The notes beneath the pieces were generated by a model. The model worked only from the letters and a program-made list of their open reading frames with translations, was not told the DNA's origin and ran no database searches. Of a DNA stretch of 64,000 bases, positions 20,759 through 30,589 are shown in pieces. This stretch comes from Rhizoclosmatium globosum. Its lineage: Eukaryota; Chytridiomycota; Chytridiomycetes; Chytridiales; Chytriomycetaceae. The translations under genes were made by a program, and so were the position numbers. The stretch's first letter is position 1. The number at the start of each line of letters is the position of its first letter. Location: assembly GCA_002104985.1 (NCBI GenBank), contig MCGO01000066.1, forward strand, positions 178,714 through 242,713, given 5' to 3'.

Positions 20759-21670
20759 ATGAACTTAACCAACACATCCGACGCGCCTCTTTGGGACGAT
20801 TACTTTTCTGAATCACTGCGACTGGACGAAATCGATTTCTGTATAGTCTTAATTGTATCGTTAGTCCAGCTCCTTGTATTAGGCTTACTGATAAAGTCGG
20901 AAAGAACTGTAGTCCGACAGAAGCCATCACCGAAAGCACTTACAAGCGTGAACGTTCTGATTCTTTTGATGATAGTATCCAACTGTTTTGTGAGCGGTTT
21001 TAAATTCTACACCTGGAAATCCATCAACGATACATTCCTTCTCATTGTTTATTCTACTGTAATGAACTTTTCGTTATCCGTTCATCTATTTGTCTTGGTG
21101 TGTTATACTTGGATACGTGGAATCCCTGTGATTCAACAATGCTTTCCGTGGGCGTATCCAATGTTGAAGGGATGTCTAATCTTGTTCGGATTGATTCAAT
21201 TCGTTGCCTTTCTCGCCTCAGTGGCAACAAATGTTTCATTAGTTGTCTCCAGCCTCTCGGCTTATTGGGAGGCGTTGGCACAAATCAATCTGTACTTATC
21301 GTTCACTATTGACGCTTACATATTCGTCTTTGATATCGTTGTAATTCTATTTTACTTGAGATACTTGGCATCTATATCGAAAGAACCTGCAATTCATGAT
21401 ATTCAAAGATTGAAGATCATATCGAGATATGGAATCGTGTCGTGTCTATGGCTGGAGCTGTGGCTGAGCTCTTATGTCGCGTTTAACTCGTTTAGCTCAC
21501 AAACTATCCCGAGCGTTGGGATATCAGCCTACTTGGCCGCTTCTGGGTTCTTTAATTTGGGTATTTTGATCTATGTTTCCATTCAATTAGCTATGAAGTG
21601 GTTCTTAGTCAAAGAGAAGAAGTTGAGACTTTCAATCGTGTTGGAAATGCAAAAGCAGCATCGACGATAG
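20759..21670 (+). CDS. 7TM receptor-like protein, family A
   Basis: 303 residues, start MNLTNTSDAPLWDDY with two sequons. Motifs: CYTWIRGIPVIQQCFP, RLKIISRYGIVSCLWLELW, IYVSIQLAMKWFLVKEKK. Short basic C-tail. It lies 51 bp after the 19748 gene and is the intact parent-like copy of the pseudogene at 21929, which it matches over its whole length. Confidence 0.82.
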   Translation: MNLTNTSDAPLWDDYFSESLRLDEIDFCIVLIVSLVQLLVLGLLIKSERTVVRQKPSPKALTSVNVLILLMIVSNCFVSGFKFYTWKSINDTFLLIVYSTVMNFSLSVHLFVLVCYTWIRGIPVIQQCFPWAYPMLKGCLILFGLIQFVAFLASVATNVSLVVSSLSAYWEALAQINLYLSFTIDAYIFVFDIVVILFYLRYLASISKEPAIHDIQRLKIISRYGIVSCLWLELWLSSYVAFNSFSSQTIPSVGISAYLAASGFFNLGILIYVSIQLAMKWFLVKEKKLRLSIVLEMQKQHRR

Positions 21671-21928
21671 GAAAAAGGAATCTTATTTCCATAAATGTAT
21701 CCAATCCCGACTCAGAGAATCGCGTGTTTAATGATTGATCAGCAAAGAGATGCAAGAGACGCAATGTTTTAATATAACAGATATGGATATGTACTTTCTT
21801 AAACGTGATTCCACATCAAAGCCGGCTATTCTCGTAGCAGCAATTTTAAGACTAAATAAAAAATGATACTTTATGCTTTCAACGGACAATGTGATTTTCA
21901 TGAGTGTTCAGATATCCTTTTTGTTACA

Positions 21929-22887
21929 ATGAACTCAACCAACACATCTGACACAGGTTCTGTAGACTCTTGGGGCGATTACTACACAAAGTCCTCGCAG
22001 CTTGATGAAGTTGATTTCTATATCGTCACAGCTATTTCCGTGCTCCAGCTTCTGATTTTAGGCCTCCTCATTTGGTCCGAGAAAAAGACGACAGCGAAAG
22101 TCTTCACCAGTGTAAACGTGCTGATACTTCTTATGATTATATCAAACTGCTTCGTCAGTGGTTTTAAGTACTATACATGGGGATCCACTGCCGATATGCT
22201 CCAACTCATCGTTTATTCAACACTCATGAACTTTTCATTCTCAGTTCATCTCTTTGTTCTCGTATGTTATACATAGACACGAGGTAAACCGGTGGTTCAG
22301 CAGTTCTTTCCATTCTTGTATCCTATTTTGAGAGGTTTTGTTGTCTTGTTCGGGTTGATTCTACTCACGGTGTTTATTGCTGCAGCTTTGGCAAATGCTT
22401 CATTTGTGGACTCATCTCTTGAACCTTACTGGGAAACGTGTGTACAAATCAATACGTACCTGACGTTTACTATTGATGCGTTTATTTTCGCGTTTGATTT
22501 AGTTGTGGTTATGTTTTATTTGAGATACCTGGCGTCCGTATTGAAAGATCCTGCAATCCACGACGTTCAAAGGCTTAAGGTTATATCGAGATATGGGATT
22601 GTGTCGTGTATGTGGCTCGAACTATGGTTAAGCTCCTACGTTGTTTTCAACTACTTTAACTCGCAGCTAATTCCAAGCATTGGATTATCATTTTACCTGG
22701 CTCTGTCCGGATTCTTTAATTTGGGTATTTTGGTTTTATTTTTATTCAATTGGCTATGAAGTGGTCTCTACTTAAAGAGAAGGAGTCAAGACTGTCCATT
22801 ACACGTGCTTCAATACCCGTGCTCTCATTGCGGATTCAAGAGACGACCGGTTGTCAACTGGAAAACACATCCGTGTCTCCACAATAA
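21929..22887 (+). pseudogene. 7TM receptor-like family A pseudogene
   Basis: Starts MNSTNTSD and follows the 20759 gene closely. Within the CYTWIRG motif the Trp codon is TAG (22274-22276), a nonsense change. A second lesion, a one-base deletion near 22730-22740 in a T-rich run after GILV, shifts the frame before QLAMKWSL. The intended frame then runs to TAA at 22885. The nonsense mutation is not a homopolymer artefact, so decay looks real. Confidence 0.85.
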
Positions 22888-23063
22888 GCAAAATTTATGA
22901 TACAGGCACCAACGCATCTGGACGCGAATCAGAGAGTCGGAATGTGATTTAAGTCATTTTTAAAACGAGATTTTTTCAACAAAGAGATTTACAAGGTTTG
23001 CCTTTTGTGAGGATTATCACACAATCTGTCACACACTACCAATCCACAACGCCTCCAAAGAGA

Positions 23064-24073
23064 ATGAATATAACAAACTCGTCGACAATAAGGACAAGCC
23101 CTGGGCACCGTACTCGTCCGCTTCTTATGCCCTTGATTTTAAAGATCTATGGATCGTTGCATCGCTCTCTACAGTTCAACTCCTTGTTCTTGCGGTAATT
23201 CTGTGGTCGGACTTGAAATCCAGCAAACCAGTCAAGGCGTTTACAACAGTGAATATCCTGCTTGTATCACTGATTGGAACAAACACTCTTCTCATTATTT
23301 TCAAGTACTTCACTTGGGGAACTTCTGAAATAACGCGATTGCTAGCATATTCGACGATTATGAACCTGATTCTTTCACTCCATTTGTTTATTCTTGTCTT
23401 TTACACTTGGACAAGAGGTCTTCCCGTGATTCAGCACTTATTTCCTATGGCGTATCCGATTTTATTGGGATTTCTTGTTTTATTTGGGTTTGTGCAGGCA
23501 CTGAGTTTGCGACATCAGTTTTAGCAAACTTGGCGATTGTTATACCTTCACTACGGCCACAATGGGATCTATTCAGTCGTTTGTGCTATTGCTTTACTAT
23601 TGCAGTGGATGTTTTAATCTTTGGCTTTGATATATTCGTCGTGTTCTGTTATTTGAAGTACCTACGGCCAGTTTCAAAAAACACTGACTTACCTGACGTC
23701 AAAAAACTCAAGATTATATCGTGTTATGGAATAGTATCATGCGTTTGGCTTGAATTATGGTTGATTTCGTTTATTCTCTTCAATTACATAGGCTCGCAAA
23801 CTGTTCCTAACGTTGATCTATGGGTTTATATTCTTGCCTCGGGATTCTTTGACTTGGCTATCATGTCTACATATTCATACAACTTGCGATGAAATGGTCG
23901 CTGCAGAAGCAAAGGGGGACCGATTGTCAGAAGCGAAACATCGAATTCACAATGCACGAGCTTTGTCAGGTGAACATGCAGGACCAAGTTCCACCATAAT
24001 TAGCAGTACTGTATACAACGGCCTCAATGTTTCCGTACGCCACTCGGAGAGTGCTACAGGAAATCATAAATAA
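23064..24073 (+). pseudogene. 7TM receptor-like family A pseudogene
   Basis: Homology to the 20759 gene is continuous but spread over all three frames. Breaks lie near 23090 (between MNITNSSTI and DKPWAPYSS), near 23500 (after LFGFVQ), near 23865 (before FIQLAMKWSL) and near 23915 (before RLSEAKHRIHNARAL). At least four shifts in about 1 kb make a functional gene very unlikely. Confidence 0.85.
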
Positions 24074-24107
24074 AGAAATGATTGTTATTTGTTTGATTTC
24101 TACGGAC

Positions 24108-25030
24108 ATGTTCCATCAACTACTCAGTAAGCCCGCCATCTTTCATAAGCTTCTATGGACACAATCAGCCCGAGCCTATTCAACGAAGCCCTTGTTGACA
24201 CCAGTTGGACCCTTCTTTGTTGACCACGCCTACTTCCAAGTCCCCCAAACACGATGCCACCTAATCAAGCCCAACCAAGTTTGTGTTTGTGTTTGGCTGG
24301 GCAAATGGACAACTTCGAAATGTGCAAAAGTACACCGAGTTCTATTCGGAAACGGGCTTTGTTCCGCTCGTTGTCCTGTCAAACTCGGACGATGTTGAAC
24401 GCACTCGGTCGATGACCCAGCATTGGATGCTTTTGATGACCTGATTCCGGTGCTTGAAAAGTGTGGTATCGTTGCAAAGACTGGCGCTCACTCTCAATCT
24501 GTGCTGACAAATCCAACAATCGCCGTGCATGTTCTGTCAAATGGCGGCGTTATGAAGCTGAGACACTTCTTGAATGCTCTTCACTCCGAAATCTTGTTAT
24601 TAAGCCGAAATGTGCAGTTGTGCTTGATTCTTGTCCGGGACTCCCTGATATCGGGAATCTGAGCACGTTCGCTGTCATGGACGTGAAGAATCCATACTTC
24701 AATCGCATTGCAAAGTTTATGGTTGGGATGGCTCTTCACTTTCAGTCTCTATTTGTGGATATGACCCAACATCCAATCGCAACTAGTGCGCCTTATGTGG
24801 TCAGTGAACGAAATACGGATGGGAATTTGATTGGGCCACGTCTATTTTTGTATAGTGATACGGATGAGCTGGTGCGATGGCAGGATACACAGAATTGGAT
24901 CAAATCTGCAAAGGCGGAAGGATTGTATGTGGACCAAGTGTTCTTCAAGAATAGTCCACATGTAATGCATGCCGTTGTTTACAAAAAACAGTATTGGGAA
25001 GCTGTTGCGTCATTGTTGAATAAGCTTTAG
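24108..25030 (+). pseudogene. TMEM53-like (DUF829) protein, frame broken
   Basis: An N-terminus with mitochondrial-presequence character (MFHQLLSKPAIFHKLLW) is followed by DUF829 landmarks: FVFVFGWANGQLRNVQKY, then VHVLSNGGVM, then AVVLDSCPGLPD and a conserved C-terminal half ending LLNKL. These lie in different frames, with shifts near 24277, 24420 and 24595. DUF829 proteins have an alpha/beta-hydrolase-like fold and vertebrate TMEM53 sits in the nuclear envelope. No GT-AG pair restores the frame at all three points. Either a decaying gene or a sequence with several indel errors. Confidence 0.65.
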
Positions 25031-25093
25031 CCAATAAACAAGAGATTTTCAGGGAATATCCTCTGGCCAATATTCCAGCCTTCTCCCACTTAA

Positions 25094-25954
25094 ATGGCTT
25101 CAAATATGACAGAGGACAATCTGTGGGCAGAGTATGACGTACAATTTGTGATTGCAGCCTTGCAAGATTTGTGGATTACAGCATCCATATCGACACTTCT
25201 TCTTGCCTGTTTGGGTTTCTTGCTTCGAAAAGAACGTAATAGGAATCAAACAATAACACTGTCTTCAGTTAATATCTTGCTTATACTTCAAATTATCACC
25301 AATTTACTTGTGTCCTTCTTCAACTACCTATTTGGAGCAGCACTTTCTCCATCCCTGATGTTCTATTATACTCTTCTCGCACAGATTAATCTCAGCCTTA
25401 CTCAGTGTCTCATTGTTTTTTACGCTTACGCAAGAGTGCGACCAGTCCTTGAGACGTTGTATCCTCTGATCCTGCCATTTATTCTAGTCTTTCTTGGAAT
25501 CTATGGAGTATTGCAACTAAGTCAAGTAACATGGATAGGTCTTTTTAGTTACGCATACAACAACAACTTGTCGACTCAAACTCAAAACTTTTTCAGCAAA
25601 GTCGCCGATGCACACTCCATAGCTGTAGATATAGCAACAATATCATTTGATGCGTTTGTAACGGGCATGTATGTGATTTATCTCCGGTCTGTCAGAGACT
25701 TTAATATCACAACGGAAAAGCTGAAGATAATTGCAAAGCATGGAATCGTGTCGTGTATAGTTTTAGAAATGTGGCTTATATCTATTGTACTTTACGACTA
25801 TTGCTCATATTCAGTGGTCCCACCTGTGAATGTACTTCAGTTTATTCTTTTGCTGAGGATTAGCGACGATCTCGTTTTGGTGTATTTCGTGATACAAGTT
25901 GCGATGAAGTGGGCTTTGATAAAGATGATGAAAGGACCGAAAGTCGAACCGTGA
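25094..25954 (+). CDS. 7TM receptor-like protein, family A, tail frameshifted
   Basis: 286 residues with all seven helices. Motifs: YAYARVRPVLE after helix 3 (R-V-R in place of R-G), KLKIIAKHGIVSCIVLEMW, QVAMKWALIK. Just after the last helix the frame runs to an early stop (MMKGPKVEP). One missing G in AAAGATGATG near 25921 would restore DDERTESR and a serine-rich tail that continues openly to 26157. The receptor core is intact, so the protein may still fold without its tail. Confidence 0.7.
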   Translation: MASNMTEDNLWAEYDVQFVIAALQDLWITASISTLLLACLGFLLRKERNRNQTITLSSVNILLILQIITNLLVSFFNYLFGAALSPSLMFYYTLLAQINLSLTQCLIVFYAYARVRPVLETLYPLILPFILVFLGIYGVLQLSQVTWIGLFSYAYNNNLSTQTQNFFSKVADAHSIAVDIATISFDAFVTGMYVIYLRSVRDFNITTEKLKIIAKHGIVSCIVLEMWLISIVLYDYCSYSVVPPVNVLQFILLLRISDDLVLVYFVIQVAMKWALIKMMKGPKVEP

Positions 25955-26153
25955 AAAAAGAGAGGGCAAAAAGTGTTTCGGGGACGTTGCATCGACCCAC
26001 TGTAGTCGTATCGTCAAGTATTGCTGACAGAAACTCTTTACAAGTAGTGAGTAGGAGTGCATCAGTCATAGGAAACAGAAGCTCGTTCAATGTTGCAAAC
26101 CGAAGTGCATCAAATATAAAGAGTATTAACGCGTCGACAAAATCACAGGATCT

Positions 26154-27149
26154 TTAATGCTTTGATCGAGTATTATGCATTAAAGAAGATTTGATTTGAG
26201 ATGTTGATTGTGTCTTGGAAGCGTTGGATGAATTCCCTGCCTCCTCTAAATCTCGTAGGACTTCTGGGCTTGGGGCGGCAACGTTTGCTTGAGCGCCTCC
26301 ATTAAGGCTGAACAATTCAAAGAATCTTGGAGACATTACACTGTCGATGACCATTAGAGGTGCGATACAATACCCCCTGACATAAATAAGTGCGTTATTT
26401 GAATGACAAAAGTACACTTTCGATACATACATATTCCACATTTCATTCGTATAGAAATTCCCTCCCCAAGTTCGATATGAAATCGATCCCAGCACGTAAA
26501 TAGCTTTTATACACCCTGTTCTCAGAGAAAGCTGGCAGATATACCACTTCCGAGCAGGTGACATTGTCATTCGAGATATCTTCACAAGAAACCATATTTC
26601 AAAGTACACAAACGCGAGAAACGCACCCGCACCCGTTCCCAAATCAAAACCAAAACAGTTCTTCAAACCTGGAAACCAACACGGCATATGTGCAATCAAT
26701 GTTCCAGCTGAACATAGGAAGAACACGACTACATCAATGTAGATCGGATCGCGGCAGAGCATCACTTTTCGATAATATAACAACCAGAATGACGTCACAA
26801 ACGTAAACGGGACCGAAACGTAGTTAGCTCTCATTCGATGTGTGCAATCGGCGTTTGGGTCCATGTTGAATGTGATGCAGTCCAAGTAATACATCCCAGC
26901 GATGCTTGTTGCAAAGTTCGATATGAGACCAAAGTAGAGGACTGCCCAGAAGAGAGTCTTCTTTGCGAGGCTTGTTGATTTTATAAATAGGGTGAGGGTT
27001 ATGACGAGTTGGAGGGCCTGGAAGGCGATCCATGTTGCGTTGTCTCGTTGGGCCCAGGTATACGTGTAAATCCAGCCTGAAGTTTGCGTGCTTGTGATGT
27101 TTTGAAGGGAGTCGGGGTTGGAGGTTGCATGGGACTGGATGAAGTACAT
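26154..27149 (-). CDS. multi-pass membrane protein, family B
   Basis: Two exons (26432-27149 approximately, and 26154-26376) separated by a 54-nt intron (GTATGT...GTCAG) whose length keeps the frame, so an unspliced reading is also open. Start chosen at 27149 (MYFIQSHATSN), as in the paralogue at 27404. About seven hydrophobic segments are visible. Motifs shared within family B: SGW.YTYTWAQRDNATWIAFQ, GMYYLDCITFNMDP.ADC, LLYYRK, HMPC, DLGTG.GA.LAF.YFEIWF, SISYR.WGGNFYTNE, APLMVIDSVMSP. The C-tail is serine-rich. I do not recognise the family; receptor or channel roles are both possible. Its stop overlaps by a few bases the open tail frame of the convergent 25094 gene. Confidence 0.75.
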   Translation of the reverse strand: MYFIQSHATSNPDSLQNITSTQTSGWIYTYTWAQRDNATWIAFQALQLVITLTLFIKSTSLAKKTLFWAVLYFGLISNFATSIAGMYYLDCITFNMDPNADCTHRMRANYVSVPFTFVTSFWLLYYRKVMLCRDPIYIDVVVFFLCSAGTLIAHMPCWFPGLKNCFGFDLGTGAGAFLAFVYFEIWFLVKISRMTMSPARKWYICQLSLRTGCIKAIYVLGSISYRTWGGNFYTNEMWNMYVSKVYFCHSNNALIYVRGYCIAPLMVIDSVMSPRFFELFSLNGGAQANVAAPSPEVLRDLEEAGNSSNASKTQSTSQIKSSLMHNTRSKH

Positions 27150-27403
27150 CTTTGGAGATTGACGTTCCCCGACAATTATCTTTACTATCTCCAGATGTGA
27201 GACATATTGAAATAAAACAAAATTTCTCTGACTTTTTGTGGTTTCTTTAATTTCGCGAAGGTAAATTGGGAACCAAGGCTTCTTTGCGCAACTCACTGGA
27301 CGCTGTAAGATATACACCGCTTCTGAAATTTAAAGCAGTTTACGAATCCTTGAAAGCTGTTTTACCGTGTCACTTTAACCGCGTCACTGAATTCACAGTG
27401 CCT

Positions 27404-28395
27404 TTAATGTTTAGATTGTGTATTGTGTAGTAAAAAAGAATTGATTTGGGGTGTGAACTGTGTTTTGCAAGCAATGGATGAGTTCTCTGCTTCCTCCAAG
27501 TCTCGCAGGACTTCTGGGCTGGGAGCGGCTACGTTTGCTTGAACGCCTCCTGCTAGGCTGAATAAATCGAAAAACTTTGGCGACATTACACTGTCAATGA
27601 CCATTAGTGGTGCGATGCAATATCCCCTAATATAAATATACTAAGTAAGAATAAGAAAAGGGGGAAAGAAACGTACATATTCCAAGCTTCGTTAGTATAG
27701 AAATTTCCTCCCCAAGCTCGATATGAAATGGATCCCATCACGTAAACAGCCTTAATACAGCCCGTACGCAACGAAAGCTGGCAGATATACCACTTCTTGG
27801 CTGGCGCCATTGTCATCCAAGATATTTTGATTAGAAACCATATTTCAAAGTACAAGAACGCGAGCAAAGCTCCTATCCCCGTCCCTAAATCAAAGTCAAA
27901 GCAGTTCTTTAATCCTGGCAATAAGCATGGCATATGCCCCGTAAGAGTTCCAATCGAACAGATCCAAAACACAACCAAATCCAAAAAGTATGGATCACGA
28001 CACAAGTTCAGCTTCCTATAATAAAGAAGCCAAAACGACGAAATAAACGTAAACGGCGCCGTAACATATGTCGTTCTCATTCGTCGCGTACAATCGGCTT
28101 TTGGATCCATGTTGAATGTTATACAGTCAAGGTAATACATTCCTGTGATGCTCGTTGCGAGGTTTGAAACGAGCCCGAAATAGAGGACTACCCAGAATAA
28201 AGATTTTTTGGCGAGGCTTATTGATTTGACGAGGAGGGTGAGGGTTGTCACAAGTTGGAGGAGTTGGAAGGCGATCCACGTCGCGTTGTCGCGTTGGGCC
28301 CAGGTGTAGGTGTAGACCCAGCCTGATGTTTGGATGTTTGTAATGTTTTGAAGGGTGTTGGGGTTGGAAGCTGTATAGGAGTGGATCAAGTACAT
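27404..28395 (-). CDS. multi-pass membrane protein, family B
   Basis: Two exons (27677-28395 and 27404-27626) with a 50-nt intron (GTACGT...ATTAG) at the same codon as in the 26154 gene, after WNM. Start MYLIHSYTASN. It is a close tandem paralogue of that gene over its entire length; the inner helix 4 region (LVVFWICSIGTLTGHMPC) differs most. Both keep the Cys pair GMYYLDC.....ADC in the first outer loop, which could form a disulphide. Confidence 0.78.
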
Positions 28396-28489
28396 CTTTT
28401 GAGATTGACGTTCCCAGAAAATTCACTTACTACTATTGTAAGTTAAGCATATTTGAATTAAGAAATATTCTTTTTTTTCGCATTGTTCT

Positions 28490-29020
28490 TTATTTTCGCA
28501 AAGTTAAATTGGCAGACCTTATTTGAGAGGTTCTTGAGTGTGAAAATGAAGAAAGTTTAGATTCTTCCAAATCACGTAACACATCGGGAGGTGGCATTGC
28601 GTTGTTTTCTTCAACACCTCTTGCCAGATTAAATATCTTAAAGAATCTTGGAGACATGACACTGTCGATGACTATTAAAGGTGCAATACTCTGTTTAGCA
28701 TCACCCCAAAGTCGATATCAGAAACGTTACATACATATTCCAGACTTCATTTGTGTAAAAATTCCCACCCCATGCTCGATACGAAATGGATCCAAGCACG
28801 TAAACAACCTTCAAACAACCCGTTCTCATAGAGAGTTGGAAAATATACAGCTTTTTAGATGGTTCCATTGTCATTCGAATTATCTTGATGAGAAACCAGA
28901 CTTCAAAGTATAGAAACGCGAGAAAGGCACCGATCTATCATGTTGCGTTGCTTGTTGGTCCCAACTGTAGATGTATACCCAGCCTGTTGTTTGAAGGTTT
29001 GTAAGTTTGATTGTAGGCAT
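28490..29020 (-). pseudogene. family B pseudogene with large internal deletion
   Basis: The first codons (MPTIKLTNLQTTGW.YIYSWDQQAT) match the family B N-terminus. The sequence then jumps, near 28932, straight to GAFLAFLYFEVWF, losing about 110 residues that cover helices 1-4. The remainder (SISYRAWGGNFYTNEVWNM, a degraded intron, VIDSVMSPRFFKIF and a tail to TAA at 28490) is recognisable. Third member of the tandem family B run. Confidence 0.8.
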
Positions 29021-29129
29021 TATGTTGAGAGTGTGCGTGGGAGTACATTGCAAGGGATTGGCGATGCAGCTGATGGATAGTTATTCTTGACAATCCCATA
29101 ACCAATTCGAAAGAACAACAGTCTCGAGT

Positions 29130-30325
29130 TTATTGATACTCTACAAAGTAACTTTCACTTTCTTCAAAATATTGAAACGCTTTGACGCGTCGTTTGTGTA
29201 AAAGGTCATCAAGATACCGCGGGAACTCGAATCCATTCAGTGTAACTTTTCCTTGATTCGCACTTGCAAAGAAACCTTCCTTTTCAGTGTCTCCCGCACT
29301 CAACCATAGCCAATCAAGCTTGTTGCCGCGTTTCATAACAAACTCTTCCACTTGTTTCGGAATTCCGTTCCATATACAGCTCCCATCGTCAAACTGAACG
29401 AAGTACACGTCTTTTCGACCGAAAGTCACGAATTGAACTGTTTTCATTGTCATTTCCATACGTGATTTGAAGTCTTTCGAACCATCGCAAAAGATGTGGC
29501 CGTTGAGGAGTTGAATGAGGTATTGCTTTTTAGGACCTAGGGAGATATAATCGATTCCTCCTTTTTGATGGTCCAAGAGCTGAGTTATGACGGACGGTGC
29601 CTTTCGACAAAAGTAGGATCCTGAGTTGTTTATTTTGATGTATCCGCCTTGAGGGGTGATTGCGATGCAGCGGATTGAGTGTGGAGTTGAAGGAAAACCT
29701 TCAGGGAATGTGAGTGAGTATTCGTAGCGGGATTGGGGAGGTTGTTTGGGGGAAGAGTAGCGGCTTGGAGGGGCTTCTTCTGGATCCCACACTGTTTTGC
29801 GGTCTTTTCAGCGGAGATTGCGCGGAGGAGGCGTTTACTTGCCAATCGAAGGTCTTGCGCTTCTTCCTTTTTGCGTTCCCAAAGGAACTTGTGGAGTGTT
29901 TCTTGGCACTCGTTTACTCTAAGTTGTAGGGTTTCCAGGTGTTCGCGTATGATTTCTTCTTCTTGTTCGAATGAGAAATCGTCTTTGATTGTTGTTTCTG
30001 ATTCTTTTTGGCGTGGAAGGGGTTTGTGTGTTGAAGTGGAATCGATGCGGAATGTGCCCATGTCCTGCCGCCTTTTTCCGGATTTGGGTGTTGCGAAAAT
30101 GTCGTCGAGTTCTTTTAGGTTGACGCCATGGCGGATGTAGCTGGATTGGTCTTTGCCGACGGAATCAGCGATTGTGACTGAGACTGTCTGAGTTACGTAG
30201 TAGACTGTGATGCGCCACTCTAGACCTGGATATTTGTACGATAGCGTTCCAAGAGCTTCATTGTGGGAGAGGAGGACAAGGCCGTGTGTTAGGGCGATTG
30301 AGCGAACAGTGTCGATATTGTACAT
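29130..30325 (-). CDS. coiled-coil plus DGS-repeat protein, family C
   Basis: The first part (30325 to about 29800) starts MYNIDTVRSIALTHG, has a globular region with LEWRITVYYVTQTVSV and a coiled coil (EEEIIREHLETLQLRVNECQ). The second part (about 29810-29130) has repeats of about 50 residues of the form V.FVTFGRKDVYFVQF.DGS..WNGIPK. Such repeats are common in fungal and protist proteins and resemble propeller blades, but I cannot name the family. The two parts are in different frames; a one-base shift near 29810 is needed, since no intron of plausible size fits. The paralogue at 47076 has the same layout. Confidence 0.6.
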
Positions 30326-30589
30326 TGTTCATTGTCCCCTAGGTAAAAACCTTAATTTATCCTTTTAAAAGAAGAAGTAAGTAAGAAGGTAAATGCTGAA
30401 CATAGTGCGACAAATGCTATTTCCAATATTCCATAAGGTCTGATTTCCAAGCAGTAGAGGAATTTCGAAGCATATGAATTTATCATCAGAGGATTTGCAC
30501 GCATTTTGGCCGATAAAAGGGAGGGTGAAACAAGAGAGATCAGATTCAACGTGATTTCGAAGCAGACCAATTTTGACACCCAAATCCAA
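30326..30589. promoter_or_regulatory. divergent intergenic region
   Basis: 264 bp between family C (minus) and the ABC transporter (plus). T- and A-rich; no ORF with support and no clear motif. Confidence 0.3.
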
